Shown here: piece by piece, positions 36,039 to 44,887 of the stretch
Numbering within the stretch: the stretch's first letter is position 1
Layout: each line of letters starts with the position of its first letter
Assembly (NCBI GenBank): GCA_035652095.1
Contig: DASREM010000029.1
Location: forward strand, 1 to 57,833
DNA from: DASREM01 sp035652095
GTDB lineage: Bacteria > Acidobacteriota > Terriglobia > Terriglobales > Acidobacteriaceae
Direction: 5' to 3'
DNA: 57,833 nucleotides
Translations under genes and position numbers: made by a program
The notes under the pieces: model-generated
What the model was told of the DNA's origin: nothing
The model's database searches: none
The model's input: the letters and a program-made list of their open reading frames with translations, nothing else

Positions 36039-38534
36039 GTGGCGCGGCAATCGCTGAACGAATACTTCGAAAATTTCTGGCGCAATGGAGAGCAGTGCGC
36101 TTACGTGCAAAGCCGAGGGTATCGGAAGGAGCGATGGAGCTACCGCCAGGTCGCCATGCGCGCGTCGCAGTTTGCCCGCGAACTGGAAGCGCGCGGAATT
36201 GCGAAGGGGGACCGCATCCTGGTCTGGGGCCCGAACTCCGCCGATTGGGTTGCCGTGTTCTTGGGATGCGCGCTCCGCGGAGCGGTAGCCGTCCCAATGG
36301 ATCACATTGCCACTGCGGAGTTCTCCCGCAAAGTCTTTGACCAGGTCGGAGCCAGGCTCACGCTCTGCTCCCGCGACCATCAACAAGGGGCCGGTCACGA
36401 GCTGATCTTTGACGACCTTACGAAGGCTCTCGACCAGCACAGCGAGAAACCATATCTCCCGGTGGAAATGAAGCCCGAGGACCCTTTACAGATCATCTTC
36501 ACCTCCGGCACCACGGCTGAGCCGAAAGGCGTGGTCATCACGCATGGCAACGTGCTCGCCAACATTGAACCGCTCGAAACGGAGATCAGCAAATATCTCA
36601 AGTACGAGCGCTTCGTGCATCCAGTCCGGTTCCTCAACCTGCTGCCACTAAGTCACGTGTTCGGACAGTTTCTCGGAATCTTCCTTCCGCAATTCATGGC
36701 CGGCACCGTGATCTTCCAGGACACACTCAAGCCCGCCGAGGTGGTCCGCACAATACGCAAAGAACGAGTTTCGGTACTGGTGGCTGTGCCCCGCATGCTG
36801 CAATCGTTGAAAGAGAAGATCGAGCGCGACCTTGAGGACAGCGGCAAAGGCGAGTGGTTCCGGCACGCATATTCCAGGGCCGAAGGCAAGCACTTCCTGC
36901 GCCGCTGGTGGACCTTTCGCCGTATTCGCCGTGAGTTCGGATGGAAGTTCTGGGCATTCATTTCAGGGGGCGCGACACTGGACCGCGTCACCGAGGAGTT
37001 CTGGGACCGGCTCGGCTATGCCGCGATCCAGGGATACGGGCTCACCGAAACCACCTCGATTGTCAGCGTGAATCATCCGTTTCGTCTCGGCAAGGGTTCC
37101 ATCGGGAAAGTCCTTGCCGGGCGCGAGGTGAAACTCGCGCCGGACGGAGAGATTCTGGTACGCGGCGGCGGAGTGGCCCCGGCCTACTGGAATCGCGGGC
37201 AAGCGACTCCGCTAGGTGGAGCGCAAGGCTGGTACGGCACCGGGGATATCGGCGAGATCGATGCCGCCGGCAACCTGTACTTCAAGGGCCGCAAGAAAGA
37301 TGTCATCGTCACTTCCGCAGGAATGAACGTGTATCCCGAAGACCTCGAGGCGGCATTGCGCCGGCAGCCGGGTGTGAAGGATTGCGTTGTGGTTTCCATC
37401 CCAAGGGGCGGCAACGCGGAGCCCAATGCGGTCCTGATCCTCGACGCAGGCACTGCAGCCGACGATGTGGTGCGACAAGCCAACCAGCAACTCGCGGAGT
37501 ACCAGAAGATTCGCTTTTGGTTCGTATGGCCGGATCGCGACTTCCCGCGCACCTCAACCCAAAAACCTAGACTGAACGCGATTCGGGAAACGGTCTTGAG
37601 CACCGGTCCCGCCGCTTCCAGTCCGCTCTCTGAATTGATTAGCCGAATCAAAGGCCAGCGCGTCGGGATTTTTCCCGACGCGAATCTCGAAGCCGACCTG
37701 AATCTCAGTTCTCTCGATCGGGTGGAGTTGCTGGCTGCACTTGAAGAGAAATATCAGGTTGATCTGAGCGAGACATGTTTCTCTGCCGTAAACACCGTGG
37801 GCGACCTTGAACGTGCTCTGCGGGGCGAAGTGCCGGCGCGCGTACGTTATCACTACCCTCGTTTTGCGCAGCGCTGGCCTGTTACCTGGATTCGCCGCGT
37901 CACCGATTATGTCCTGCTGATGCCGGCGGTCTTCTTGTTAGGCTGGCCGAAAATCGAAGGTCGCGATCACCTTCGCGTAGTGAAAGGCCCAGCGCTGGTG
38001 ATCTGCAATCACATCGGGGACGTCGACCTGGGGTTTGTGCGGACAGCCTTGCCAGACCGCGTGGGGCGCAGGCTCGCGACCGCTACTGGAGGTGAAGCCC
38101 TCGAGGCGCTGCGAACTCCTCCGTGCACCAAAAATAAGGTTGCCCGAGCCTATGATCGGCTAAAGTGGATTCTCGGGGTGTCATTGTTGAACCTGTTCCC
38201 TTTACCGCGCGAAGCCGGATTTCGCGAGAGCTTTCAATTTGCCGGCGACCTGGTAGATCGCGGCTACAACGTGCTGGTTTTTCCTGAAGGAAGACATACG
38301 GAAGACGGCAAAATACGCCAGTTTCGTTCTGGGATCGGATTGCTGGCACACAACTTGAAAATTCCCATCATTCCGATGCGCATCGACGGGCTGTTTGAGC
38401 TCAAGCGGGCGGGAAAGCGGTTTGCCCGTCCACACGCCATTCGCGTGAAGATCGGCAAGCCAATTACATTTCCTGACACGCAAGAACCACAATCGATCGC
38501 CCGCGAGTTGCAACAAATTGTCGAGCAACTCTGA
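36039..38534 (+). CDS. Acyl-AMP ligase - acyl carrier protein - PlsC acyltransferase fusion
   Basis: The three-domain protein has 831 aa. About 1-510 form an AMP-dependent ligase: FTSGTTAEPKG (near residue 155), YGLTETTSIVS, W-Y-G-T-G-D-I-G and KGRKKDVIVTSAGMN. About 525-600 form an acyl carrier domain with DLNLSSLDRVEL, the Ser of S-L-D being the likely phosphopantetheine site. About 615-831 form a PlsC-type acyltransferase with NHIGDVD (HX4D) and FPEGRHTEDG. The protein probably activates a fatty acid, loads it on its own carrier and transfers it to a lysophospholipid or glycerophosphate at the membrane. E. coli Aas has the ligase and acyltransferase in the opposite order and no carrier. 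The frame is open from TTG 35958. GTG 36039 starts the recognisable domain, but no ribosome site decides it. Confidence 0.88.
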   Translation: MARQSLNEYFENFWRNGEQCAYVQSRGYRKERWSYRQVAMRASQFARELEARGIAKGDRILVWGPNSADWVAVFLGCALRGAVAVPMDHIATAEFSRKVFDQVGARLTLCSRDHQQGAGHELIFDDLTKALDQHSEKPYLPVEMKPEDPLQIIFTSGTTAEPKGVVITHGNVLANIEPLETEISKYLKYERFVHPVRFLNLLPLSHVFGQFLGIFLPQFMAGTVIFQDTLKPAEVVRTIRKERVSVLVAVPRMLQSLKEKIERDLEDSGKGEWFRHAYSRAEGKHFLRRWWTFRRIRREFGWKFWAFISGGATLDRVTEEFWDRLGYAAIQGYGLTETTSIVSVNHPFRLGKGSIGKVLAGREVKLAPDGEILVRGGGVAPAYWNRGQATPLGGAQGWYGTGDIGEIDAAGNLYFKGRKKDVIVTSAGMNVYPEDLEAALRRQPGVKDCVVVSIPRGGNAEPNAVLILDAGTAADDVVRQANQQLAEYQKIRFWFVWPDRDFPRTSTQKPRLNAIRETVLSTGPAASSPLSELISRIKGQRVGIFPDANLEADLNLSSLDRVELLAALEEKYQVDLSETCFSAVNTVGDLERALRGEVPARVRYHYPRFAQRWPVTWIRRVTDYVLLMPAVFLLGWPKIEGRDHLRVVKGPALVICNHIGDVDLGFVRTALPDRVGRRLATATGGEALEALRTPPCTKNKVARAYDRLKWILGVSLLNLFPLPREAGFRESFQFAGDLVDRGYNVLVFPEGRHTEDGKIRQFRSGIGLLAHNLKIPIIPMRIDGLFELKRAGKRFARPHAIRVKIGKPITFPDTQEPQSIARELQQIVEQL

Positions 38535-38635
38535 CCTGGAAAACTTCCTCCCAATGTGAAACCTGCGGAACAAAGGTTCGCATCCAAGCCCACGCGAGTA
38601 TGAAATCTCATCTCGCCAGAACCAAGGAGCTTGAT

Positions 38636-39070
38636 ATGTCGCTGCGGGAGTTCCCGAGGAATTTGTTAGTCGTTTGTCTAAGTGCCATGTTCGCTATTCC
38701 GCCAAGCCTTCTGGCCGAGGTGCGGATACCGTCGAATACCCCACGCCAACCTGAGACCCACGTGGTGAGCCCGTTGGATCTCCACAATGCCGTCGTGGAC
38801 GCCACCCAGGCGCGCCAGAAGAACATGCAGAAAGTGCAGGAATTCCTGTCCAGTGAAGTCGCAGTCCAGACCATGAAGTCCGCGCACATCAATCCCGTGC
38901 AGGTGAAGGCAGGCATCGCCTCGCTGAGCGATCAGGAACTGGCGCAACTGGCGGCTCGCGCTGACAAGGCGCAGCAGGATTTTGCAGCCGGCGCAATCGG
39001 ACACCGGGAACTGGCCATCATCATCCTGGGAGTTCTGGTCGTCATTCTCATCGTCGTCCTCGCAGCCTGA
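38636..39070 (+). CDS. PA2779 family protein
   Basis: The 144-aa protein has a signal-like N-terminal helix, a polar middle (SPLDLHNAVVDATQARQKN), a helical stretch with LSDQELAQLAARADKAQQDFAAG and a C-terminal membrane helix (ELAIIILGVLVVILIVVLAA). This is the layout of the PA2779 family, which is nearly always next to a PA2778-type C39-like peptidase, as here. AAGGAG lies 7 bases before the ATG at 38636. It is the first gene of a three-gene operon. Molecular function is unknown. Confidence 0.85.
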   Translation: MSLREFPRNLLVVCLSAMFAIPPSLLAEVRIPSNTPRQPETHVVSPLDLHNAVVDATQARQKNMQKVQEFLSSEVAVQTMKSAHINPVQVKAGIASLSDQELAQLAARADKAQQDFAAGAIGHRELAIIILGVLVVILIVVLAA

Positions 39071-39080
39071 TCAGGAGACT

Positions 39081-39629
39081 ATGTCCCGCTTTCGGACAGG
39101 CTGCTTGTGGTTCACGTTGGCGGTGGCCACTGCATTCGCCACGGACATTCCCGGGGTGTGGGTGGACGTTCCATTCATACCACAGGAAAAGAATGGATGT
39201 GGCGCGGCCAGCATTGCCATGATCATGCGGTATTGGGAGATGCAGCAGGGCCGCTCTCCTGCCGCCGATGCCGAGAGCATTCAACGCGAACTCTATTCAC
39301 GTCCTGCCCATGGCATTTACGCCTCCGATCTCGAGAACTACCTCGACCGGCAAGGCTTCCGGACTTTTGCCCTGCGAGGCGACTGGAACGATCTGAAACA
39401 GCATCTCTCCAAAGGCCGGCCATTGATCGTTGCGCTGGCACCGTCGTCGCTGGGCGGACCCTTGCACTATGTGGTGGTCGCAGGGGTGGATGAGCAACAG
39501 GGCGTCGTGATGTTGAACGATCCTGCCCAGCGCAAGCTGTTAAAGGAAAGCCGATCGAACTTCGAACGCCAATGGAGCGCTGCCGGAAAATGGACTCTGC
39601 TGGCCGTTCCCGGCTCAGTCGCGCGCTAG
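39081..39629 (+). CDS. PA2778-type C39-like cysteine peptidase
   Basis: The 182-aa secreted protein has a signal peptide and a papain-like C39 fold. The catalytic Cys lies in EKNGCGAASIAMIMRYW, the His in G-G-P-L-H-Y-V-V-V-A-G and the Asp in VMLNDPA. TCAGGAG lies 4 bases before the ATG at 39081, which is 10 bases after the PA2779 gene. C39 domains cut bacteriocin-like leaders after Gly-Gly; in stand-alone periplasmic forms the substrate is unknown. Pseudomonas PA2778 carries extra TPRs; here the TPRs are in the next gene. Confidence 0.87.
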   Translation: MSRFRTGCLWFTLAVATAFATDIPGVWVDVPFIPQEKNGCGAASIAMIMRYWEMQQGRSPAADAESIQRELYSRPAHGIYASDLENYLDRQGFRTFALRGDWNDLKQHLSKGRPLIVALAPSSLGGPLHYVVVAGVDEQQGVVMLNDPAQRKLLKESRSNFERQWSAAGKWTLLAVPGSVAR

Positions 39630-41290
39630 TCCTCTGCCTCTTTTTTGTCCTGTGTTGCCGGCCGGTTCGGGTCCAAGCCGAGTCTGTTTCTTACATCCAG
39701 GAGCTTGCCAAAGAAAAGCGCTGGGAGGACGTGATCGTCGCCGTGGATCGCTCCGGAAATGCTTCTCCGGATCTGCAATTCATGAAGGGGACCGCGCTGT
39801 CACAATTGAAACGTTGGTCCGAGGCCCGAGCGGCTTTCGAAGCCGGTCGAAAGCAGAGCCCCGGGGACAAGCGGTTCTCGCAGGAACTCGCCGGCATTGC
39901 TTTCCAACAGAAGCAGTATTCGCGCGCCGCGAAAGAGATGCGCCGCGCTCTGGCTCTCGATCGTCAGGACCCATATGCCAATGACTTTCTTGGCACCGTG
40001 TATTTTCTCCAAGGCAATCTTCCCGCAGCCCTCAAGTTCTGGAACCGGATCGGCAAGCCGAAGGTGCAGGAGATCCGCACGGTCCCTAGGCCAACTCGGA
40101 ATCCGGTGCTGCTCGACCGTGCTTTTGCGTTCTCTCCCGCCAGCCTCCTTGGCAAGGAGGAGTTCTATACCACCGAGCAGCGACTTCGCGCGCTCGAGAT
40201 TTTTCCCTGGTATCACCTCGACCTCGAAGCCCGACAAGATGGAGATTTTGACGTGCTCTTTCGTCATCACGAGCTGAACGGGTGGGGAGACACAAAGTAC
40301 GAGGCCTTGTTCCGGGTTTTTCGTGGCTTACCGTTCCAAACTCTCTATCCTGAGTACTTCAACCTGGGCGGAAGAGGCATCAATTTAATCTCTCTGCTGC
40401 GTTGGGACGCGCAAAAGAGGCGAGCCTTTGGAACCCTGAGCGGACCTTTCCGGGGATCGTCAAAGTATCGCTACGAACTTAGCGCGGACCTTCGTAGCGA
40501 AAACTGGGAACTCCTCAGTTCCTTTACCGGCCCGGCTTTGTTCCGGGGAGGATTCAATTTTCGCCGCGCGGCGCTTAGTGGTGGTATTTCCTCAATTGAG
40601 AGCGGGCGCTGGTCGTGGTCGGCGAAAGCGGAGTTCTCTCACCGCAATTTTCGGGATATCGCATTTGGCAGCGGGTTGATGCCCGCGCTGCTCCCGAAGG
40701 GGTATCAGCTCAAGCAGTCGAGCCAGCTTACGTTCGAGCTATGGCGCGTGCCTGAGCAAAGGCTGACTCTTTCGAGCGGGGCCGGTTACGAACTGGGCCG
40801 GCTCTGGGCCGGGTCAGGAGAGACTTTCCTGAAGCTGCGGCCAGAACTGCGCCTGCACTGGTTGCCGCAGTCGCAGGGCGATGACTACGAAATGGTTCAG
40901 CAGATACGCGCCGGGAAGACCTTCGGAGACCTGCCTTTTGATGAGCTAGCCATGCTCGGGGTGGAGCGCGACAACGATCTCTGGCTGCGCGGTCACATCG
41001 GAACCCGCGACGGTCGCAAGGGCAGCGCTCCGCTGGGCAGGAACTATTTCCTGTCCAACTTCGAAATGGACAAGAAGGTGTACAGCAATGGCTTGCTGAT
41101 CATCAAAATCGGCCCTTTCGTTGATACAGGGAAGATAACCGATCCGGTAATTCGACTGGGGCCACGCAAGTGGCTGTGGGATGTCGGAGTGCAATCCAAG
41201 TTTCAGGTCTTCGGGGTAGGCGTCGGCTTCTCCTACGGCAAGGACTTGCGCACGGGGAACAATGCTTTATACGTCTCCATGCAGAGATGA
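39590..41290 (+). CDS. TPR - outer-membrane beta-barrel protein
   Basis: About 566 aa. A signal peptide (SRALVLCLFFVLC) is followed by TPR-like hairpins over about 30-150 (ARAAFEAGRKQSPGDKRF, AAKEMRRALALDRQDPYAND) and then a strand-rich domain to the end with alternating patterns, G-F-N-F-R-R-A-A-L-S-G-G, and a final strand GNNALYVSMQR. The C-terminal half resembles an Omp85/BamA-like barrel. It overlaps the peptidase gene by 40 bases (or 58 if ATG 39572 is used), so translation is coupled. With PA2779 and PA2778 it may form a secretion or processing unit across the outer membrane. Confidence 0.82.
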   Translation: MDSAGRSRLSRALVLCLFFVLCCRPVRVQAESVSYIQELAKEKRWEDVIVAVDRSGNASPDLQFMKGTALSQLKRWSEARAAFEAGRKQSPGDKRFSQELAGIAFQQKQYSRAAKEMRRALALDRQDPYANDFLGTVYFLQGNLPAALKFWNRIGKPKVQEIRTVPRPTRNPVLLDRAFAFSPASLLGKEEFYTTEQRLRALEIFPWYHLDLEARQDGDFDVLFRHHELNGWGDTKYEALFRVFRGLPFQTLYPEYFNLGGRGINLISLLRWDAQKRRAFGTLSGPFRGSSKYRYELSADLRSENWELLSSFTGPALFRGGFNFRRAALSGGISSIESGRWSWSAKAEFSHRNFRDIAFGSGLMPALLPKGYQLKQSSQLTFELWRVPEQRLTLSSGAGYELGRLWAGSGETFLKLRPELRLHWLPQSQGDDYEMVQQIRAGKTFGDLPFDELAMLGVERDNDLWLRGHIGTRDGRKGSAPLGRNYFLSNFEMDKKVYSNGLLIIKIGPFVDTGKITDPVIRLGPRKWLWDVGVQSKFQVFGVGVGFSYGKDLRTGNNALYVSMQR

Positions 41291-41294
41291 ACCG

Positions 41295-41322
41295 TGTACA
41301 ACAGCCCGGCTTGGTTATAATA
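41295..41322 (+). promoter_or_regulatory. Promoter with consensus -10 before sodC
   Basis: TATAAT at 41317-41322 is a perfect -10 box. The -35 position (GTGTAC near 41295) is weak. The start codon of sodC lies only 7 bases after the -10, so transcription would begin at or next to the ATG and the mRNA would be nearly leaderless. No Shine-Dalgarno sequence precedes the ATG, which agrees with that. Confidence 0.45.
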
Positions 41323-41329
41323 GCTTGCC

Positions 41330-41848
41330 ATGAAAAACTTTCGCCTCTTTCTCCTCGTGTCCTTTTTGCTCGCTCTTTCGTTCTCTGCGTTCGCGAAATC
41401 GAAGCAGGTCAAGACTGAGGTCAAGGATGCCAACGGTAAGAGCGTTGGCTGGGCGATGATCCGTCCCGCGGGCAGCGGAGTAGAAGTGAATCTGTCCCTG
41501 AACGACATGCCTGCCGGAGAGCATGCGGTGCATTTTCATGAGGTGGCAAAGTGTGATGCGCCCGACTTCAAGTCTGCGGGCTCGCATTTCAACCCGGACA
41601 ACAAGCATCATGGGCTGAAGAACCCCGACGGCCCCCATGCCGGAGACATGGAGAATTTCACCGTCAACGCCAAGGGCAAGGCCCACGTCAAAATCCTCAA
41701 CAAGAACGTGAATCTGGGCGACGACTCCCACTCCCTGTTCAGCAATGGAGGCACGGCGATCGTGATCCACGCCAAGGCTGACGATATGCAAAACGATCCC
41801 TCGGGGAATTCCGGAGACCGCATCGCGTGTGGGTTAATCACCAAGTAA
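41330..41848 (+). CDS. sodC: Cu/Zn superoxide dismutase, secreted
   Basis: The 172-aa protein has a signal peptide and the complete metal set of SodC: HVHFHE-type AVHFHE (His68, His70), GSHFNP (His86), HHG (His94), GPHAGDM (His103, Asp106) and IVIHAKADD (His147). Cys75 (AKCDAPDF) and Cys167 (RIACGLI) form the conserved disulfide. It converts superoxide to oxygen and peroxide in the periplasm. It starts 40 bases after the barrel gene and has its own -10 box. Confidence 0.96.
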   Translation: MKNFRLFLLVSFLLALSFSAFAKSKQVKTEVKDANGKSVGWAMIRPAGSGVEVNLSLNDMPAGEHAVHFHEVAKCDAPDFKSAGSHFNPDNKHHGLKNPDGPHAGDMENFTVNAKGKAHVKILNKNVNLGDDSHSLFSNGGTAIVIHAKADDMQNDPSGNSGDRIACGLITK

Positions 41849-41954
41849 ACCGCTGAATGACGCGACACTCCGAGCGGGACAAAATCACAGTCTGAACAGC
41901 AATTCCACAGTTGCGACAAATAAAAATACAGGATTGACCCTATAGACGGCACTC

Positions 41955-41976
41955 CTGTGTACTCAAGGGTACACAG
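41955..41976. repeat. 8-bp inverted repeat
   Basis: CTGTGTAC and GTACACAG flank TCAAGG in the 300-base gap between sodC and the gene at 42149. It could be an operator. It is too short and lacks a U-tract for a terminator. I see nothing else in this gap. Confidence 0.4.
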
Positions 41977-42148
41977 AGGGTCTTGTCCATTCTCTCCCTT
42001 GGTATCCCCTCTGCGCCGGAAGACCTAGTGTGTCCGGAAACTAAGCCGACGTTCGGTTTGCGTTGCTGGCTGAACGCCAACTGGCTTCTGCGAGGTCGCA
42101 TCCTAAATCGTTCGCGAAAGAAAATCGTGAACCTGAATAGGAGGAGCG

Positions 42149-42727
42149 ATGGCACGCAGTTCAGCCTCAACGCGAGGGTTAACCGACTCGGAAGAAATCC
42201 GCCAATGGGCCGAAGAGCGCGGTGCCAAACCAGCCTGTGTAAGGAAAACCGGAAGGGGCGGCGATGTCGGGATTATTCGCCTGGATTTCCCAGGCTACAG
42301 CGGCGGAGACACCCTGGAGCCGATCAGCTGGGAAGATTGGTTCCGCAAGTTCGAGGACAGCAATCTCGCCCTGATCGTGCAGGATGAAACTGCCTCGGGC
42401 GAGCGTAGCAACTTTAACAAATTGGTTAGCCGTGACACCCCGGAAGGCCACTCCCGGCCATCACGGTCGCGAAGAAAGGCCACCGGCAACTCGCGCCAGT
42501 CGGTAAGGAATGCTGCAAGTCGAAACAATCGCGGCGCCGCAGGCGCGGCCAGGGGGCAGCGAAGTTCCGCTCGCAGTGCAGGCAAACGGACAAGCGGCAC
42601 TCGAGGTTCGAGCAGATCAAGGGCATCCCGCGGCACCTCGGGCAAAAAGACTTCGGCCCGTGCAACCGGCGCAAAACGCGGCGGCTCCAGCCGCGGCAAT
42701 CGCGGCTCCGGCAGAAAAGCTGCCTGA
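42149..42727 (+). CDS. Protein with short N-terminal domain and histone-H1-like Ser/Arg/Gly-rich tail
   Basis: The protein is 192 aa. Residues 1-92 form a small domain (EEIRQWAEERGAKPACV, GIIRLDFPGY, EDWFRKFEDSNLALIVQDE) shared with short proteins that are often mislabelled as branching enzyme. Residues 93-192 are almost only Ser, Arg, Gly, Ala, Lys and Thr, with runs such as TSGTRGSSRSRASRG. The tail should be disordered and bind nucleic acid, like bacterial H1-type proteins. AGGAGG lies 5 bases before the ATG. A terminator follows. Whether it acts on DNA or RNA is unknown. Confidence 0.78.
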   Translation: MARSSASTRGLTDSEEIRQWAEERGAKPACVRKTGRGGDVGIIRLDFPGYSGGDTLEPISWEDWFRKFEDSNLALIVQDETASGERSNFNKLVSRDTPEGHSRPSRSRRKATGNSRQSVRNAASRNNRGAAGAARGQRSSARSAGKRTSGTRGSSRSRASRGTSGKKTSARATGAKRGGSSRGNRGSGRKAA

Positions 42728-42737
42728 TCCAACCTGC

Positions 42738-42765
42738 AAGGGCTAGCCCCGTTTGGCCAGCCCTT
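42738..42765 (+). terminator. Terminator shared by two convergent genes
   Basis: AAGGGCT-A-GCC and GGC-C-AGCCCTT form a stem with loop CCGTTT, followed by TCATTC. It lies 11 bases after one stop codon and directly abuts the stop of the convergent gene at 42766. Confidence 0.7.
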
Positions 42766-43851
42766 TCATTCAATTGCCATGGAAGACACAGACCCGGAGG
42801 TCGCAAACGGAGACCCTGAGACAGCAGTCAGCTCGCCCGTGGTCGCGTCCAAGGTGAACGAAGAGATGTTTTTCGAAGTTTGATTACCGGTGAACACGAA
42901 TGATCCGGAGGGGTCAACGGAAACAAACAGTGGATCCGTGCCTGCGGTAAACGGGGACTTGGCTACCTGGGTGGGAATTCCGCTGGCTGCGTCGATGGTG
43001 AATACCGAAACGTTTGCGGACGCAAAGTTGGCGACGAACAGGAACTTGCCCGAGGGATCCACGGCAAGGCCCGCGGGATTGGTTCCCGCCGCATAGGGTA
43101 CCGGACTTGCCGAGGTGGGAACGCCGCTGGTGCTGTTCACCGAAAACAGTCCAAAACCGTTGGCCGAGGAATAGCTGATGTATAGAAATGCGCCGCTGGG
43201 ATCGAAGGTGAGGAACGAAGGCGAGAAGGGCACCGAGAATGGAGAACCCGCAATCGGAGTCAAAACTCCAGTTCCGGAGGTGATGGAATAAACCGATAGG
43301 GAGTTGGAGTTCTGATTCGTAACGTAGAGGAAGTTGCCGGACGGAGCAACCGCAAGCTTCGACGGAGCAAGCCCGGTCGGCACCGGCGACCCTGATACCT
43401 CGGTGAGCGCACCGCTCGAGCTATTGATCGTAAAAGCCGATACCGAGTTCCCAAGAACATTCAGCACGAACACGAAGTTTCCTGAAGGGTCCACGGTGAG
43501 AGCTCCTGGACTCACGCCAGTGGCGGTGCGCGGCATGACTTCGGTCAACGCAGCCCCTCTGCCCACCATGAATAGAGAAATGGTGTTCTCGGATTGATTG
43601 GCTACGTACAGGAATTTCTTCGAGGGGTGAAGGACGGTCGCGGTGGCCGAAGCCCCGGCGAAGATCGGGTTTTTGGAAATCTTCTTGAACGTCCCTTTCT
43701 CGTCATCAATGCTGTAAACCGCTACCTGGTTGAATTGGGGAAGCGTCACATATGCCGTGTGAGTGCCGCTACTGCTGCTTCCCCCGCAGCCGATAAAATT
43801 CACAGCGCTCAGGCACAGCAGGCATGCCCAAACCCCTCGGATTCGCCTCAA
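42766..43851 (-). CDS. Seven-bladed beta-propeller lipoprotein (lactonase/YVTN-like)
   Basis: The 361-aa protein is a lipoprotein (lipobox NFIGC, Cys22) followed by about seven blades of the pattern L-x-V-D-P-S-G-x-F-x-F-V-x-N-x-x-S-x-x-V-S-V-F-x-I. The blade repeats resemble the lactonase/6-phosphogluconolactonase and YVTN families. Because it is surface-exposed and has no clear catalytic site, a binding role is as likely as enzyme activity. The start is a TTG at 43851 with GGAGG 6 bases upstream. Confidence 0.88.
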   Translation of the reverse strand: MRRIRGVWACLLCLSAVNFIGCGGSSSSGTHTAYVTLPQFNQVAVYSIDDEKGTFKKISKNPIFAGASATATVLHPSKKFLYVANQSENTISLFMVGRGAALTEVMPRTATGVSPGALTVDPSGNFVFVLNVLGNSVSAFTINSSSGALTEVSGSPVPTGLAPSKLAVAPSGNFLYVTNQNSNSLSVYSITSGTGVLTPIAGSPFSVPFSPSFLTFDPSGAFLYISYSSANGFGLFSVNSTSGVPTSASPVPYAAGTNPAGLAVDPSGKFLFVANFASANVSVFTIDAASGIPTQVAKSPFTAGTDPLFVSVDPSGSFVFTGNQTSKNISSFTLDATTGELTAVSGSPFATSGSVSSMAIE

Positions 43852-44083
43852 ATTGATCCTCCAACCCTGGTAGATCGTGCAGTCCCAAGAGATAGATGCA
43901 GAATGGCAACGAGAAAAGGGAAGCTTTACGTCCCTTTCGCGGATAATCGAGCCTGTTTCCGGATCTCTCGTCCATGATTATAACAACGCGTTCGCGGCCG
44001 AATGGCGCGAAGGCGGTGCGGTCTTTCAACGATGGGAAGGGCGAGCGTCGTCCGCCCGACAGCCATGGACGGTTCTCCACGGA

Positions 44084-44806
44084 TTACTTACGGTCCACCT
44101 TGATTCCGAATTTGTGCAGGATGTCGATGGCGAATTCACTGACCCAATTGATGCCGCTGCCATATCCCGCCTCTTGCAAGGCCACCCAGGCGCCATTCCG
44201 CAATGCGCTGGGGTGTCCCGGCATCCACGTGCTTGAGATGGCCCCTGCCCCAAATGCGCCGAGGTAAAGCGGTATCTGAGGACGCAACTCGCGCTCGGTG
44301 TTGTTGTAGGTGACAAAATTCCTCAGCACCGCATGTTTACTGCGCGGCCAGAATCCGGTGCAGCGGCAAAGGTCATATCGTGGTTCGTAACCGAGCGCCG
44401 CATTGCCGGCTGCGACAAATGTGTTCTCGATCACGAACTGGCCATACCGTGAAGCGAAGCGGCGCCCATAACCAGCGGCGCCTCCGCCCCACTCGTGCGG
44501 ATCGCCCTGGGCCTGGTCAATCCCGGCCGCGAAGGCGCGCGCCATATAGGTTCCGACATTCAAATAGGTCTGTACAAAGTAGACTCGGGTCCGTTCCCGG
44601 CCAGTCAGTGGAGTGAAGGGTCCACTGGGGGGAATGTACGGCCCGATCAGCCACTGGATCGGAAGGTTGCGCAGTTGCTCCAGCTTGGACTGGTCTTCGC
44701 GTGATTGGGAAGGACTCGCAGGAAGGGGCTTGGTATCTTGCGCGATGGAAAATGCGCTCAGCAATAAAAGAGCGATCAGGTATGTGCCGGCGGTGAGGAA
44801 GCGCAA
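44084..44806 (-). CDS. Secreted protein of unknown function
   Basis: The 240-aa protein has a signal peptide (AGTYLIALLLLSAFSIAQ), a polar linker, then a glycine-rich region of short hydrophobic helices (GAAGYGRRFASRYGQFVIEN, AALGYEPRYDLC) that may be membrane-associated. The Cys pair in DLCRCTGF is notable. The start is a TTG at 44806 with GAGG 6 bases upstream. I do not recognise a family, although similar proteins are common in Acidobacteriota. Confidence 0.75.
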   Translation of the reverse strand: MRFLTAGTYLIALLLLSAFSIAQDTKPLPASPSQSREDQSKLEQLRNLPIQWLIGPYIPPSGPFTPLTGRERTRVYFVQTYLNVGTYMARAFAAGIDQAQGDPHEWGGGAAGYGRRFASRYGQFVIENTFVAAGNAALGYEPRYDLCRCTGFWPRSKHAVLRNFVTYNNTERELRPQIPLYLGAFGAGAISSTWMPGHPSALRNGAWVALQEAGYGSGINWVSEFAIDILHKFGIKVDRK

Positions 44807-44887
44807 TGAGAACCTCGCCGGGAAACCATATCACAGTAGATTAATGAAGACGCTCAGGACTGGAGCTGCGCCGAGGCACACTCGGTT

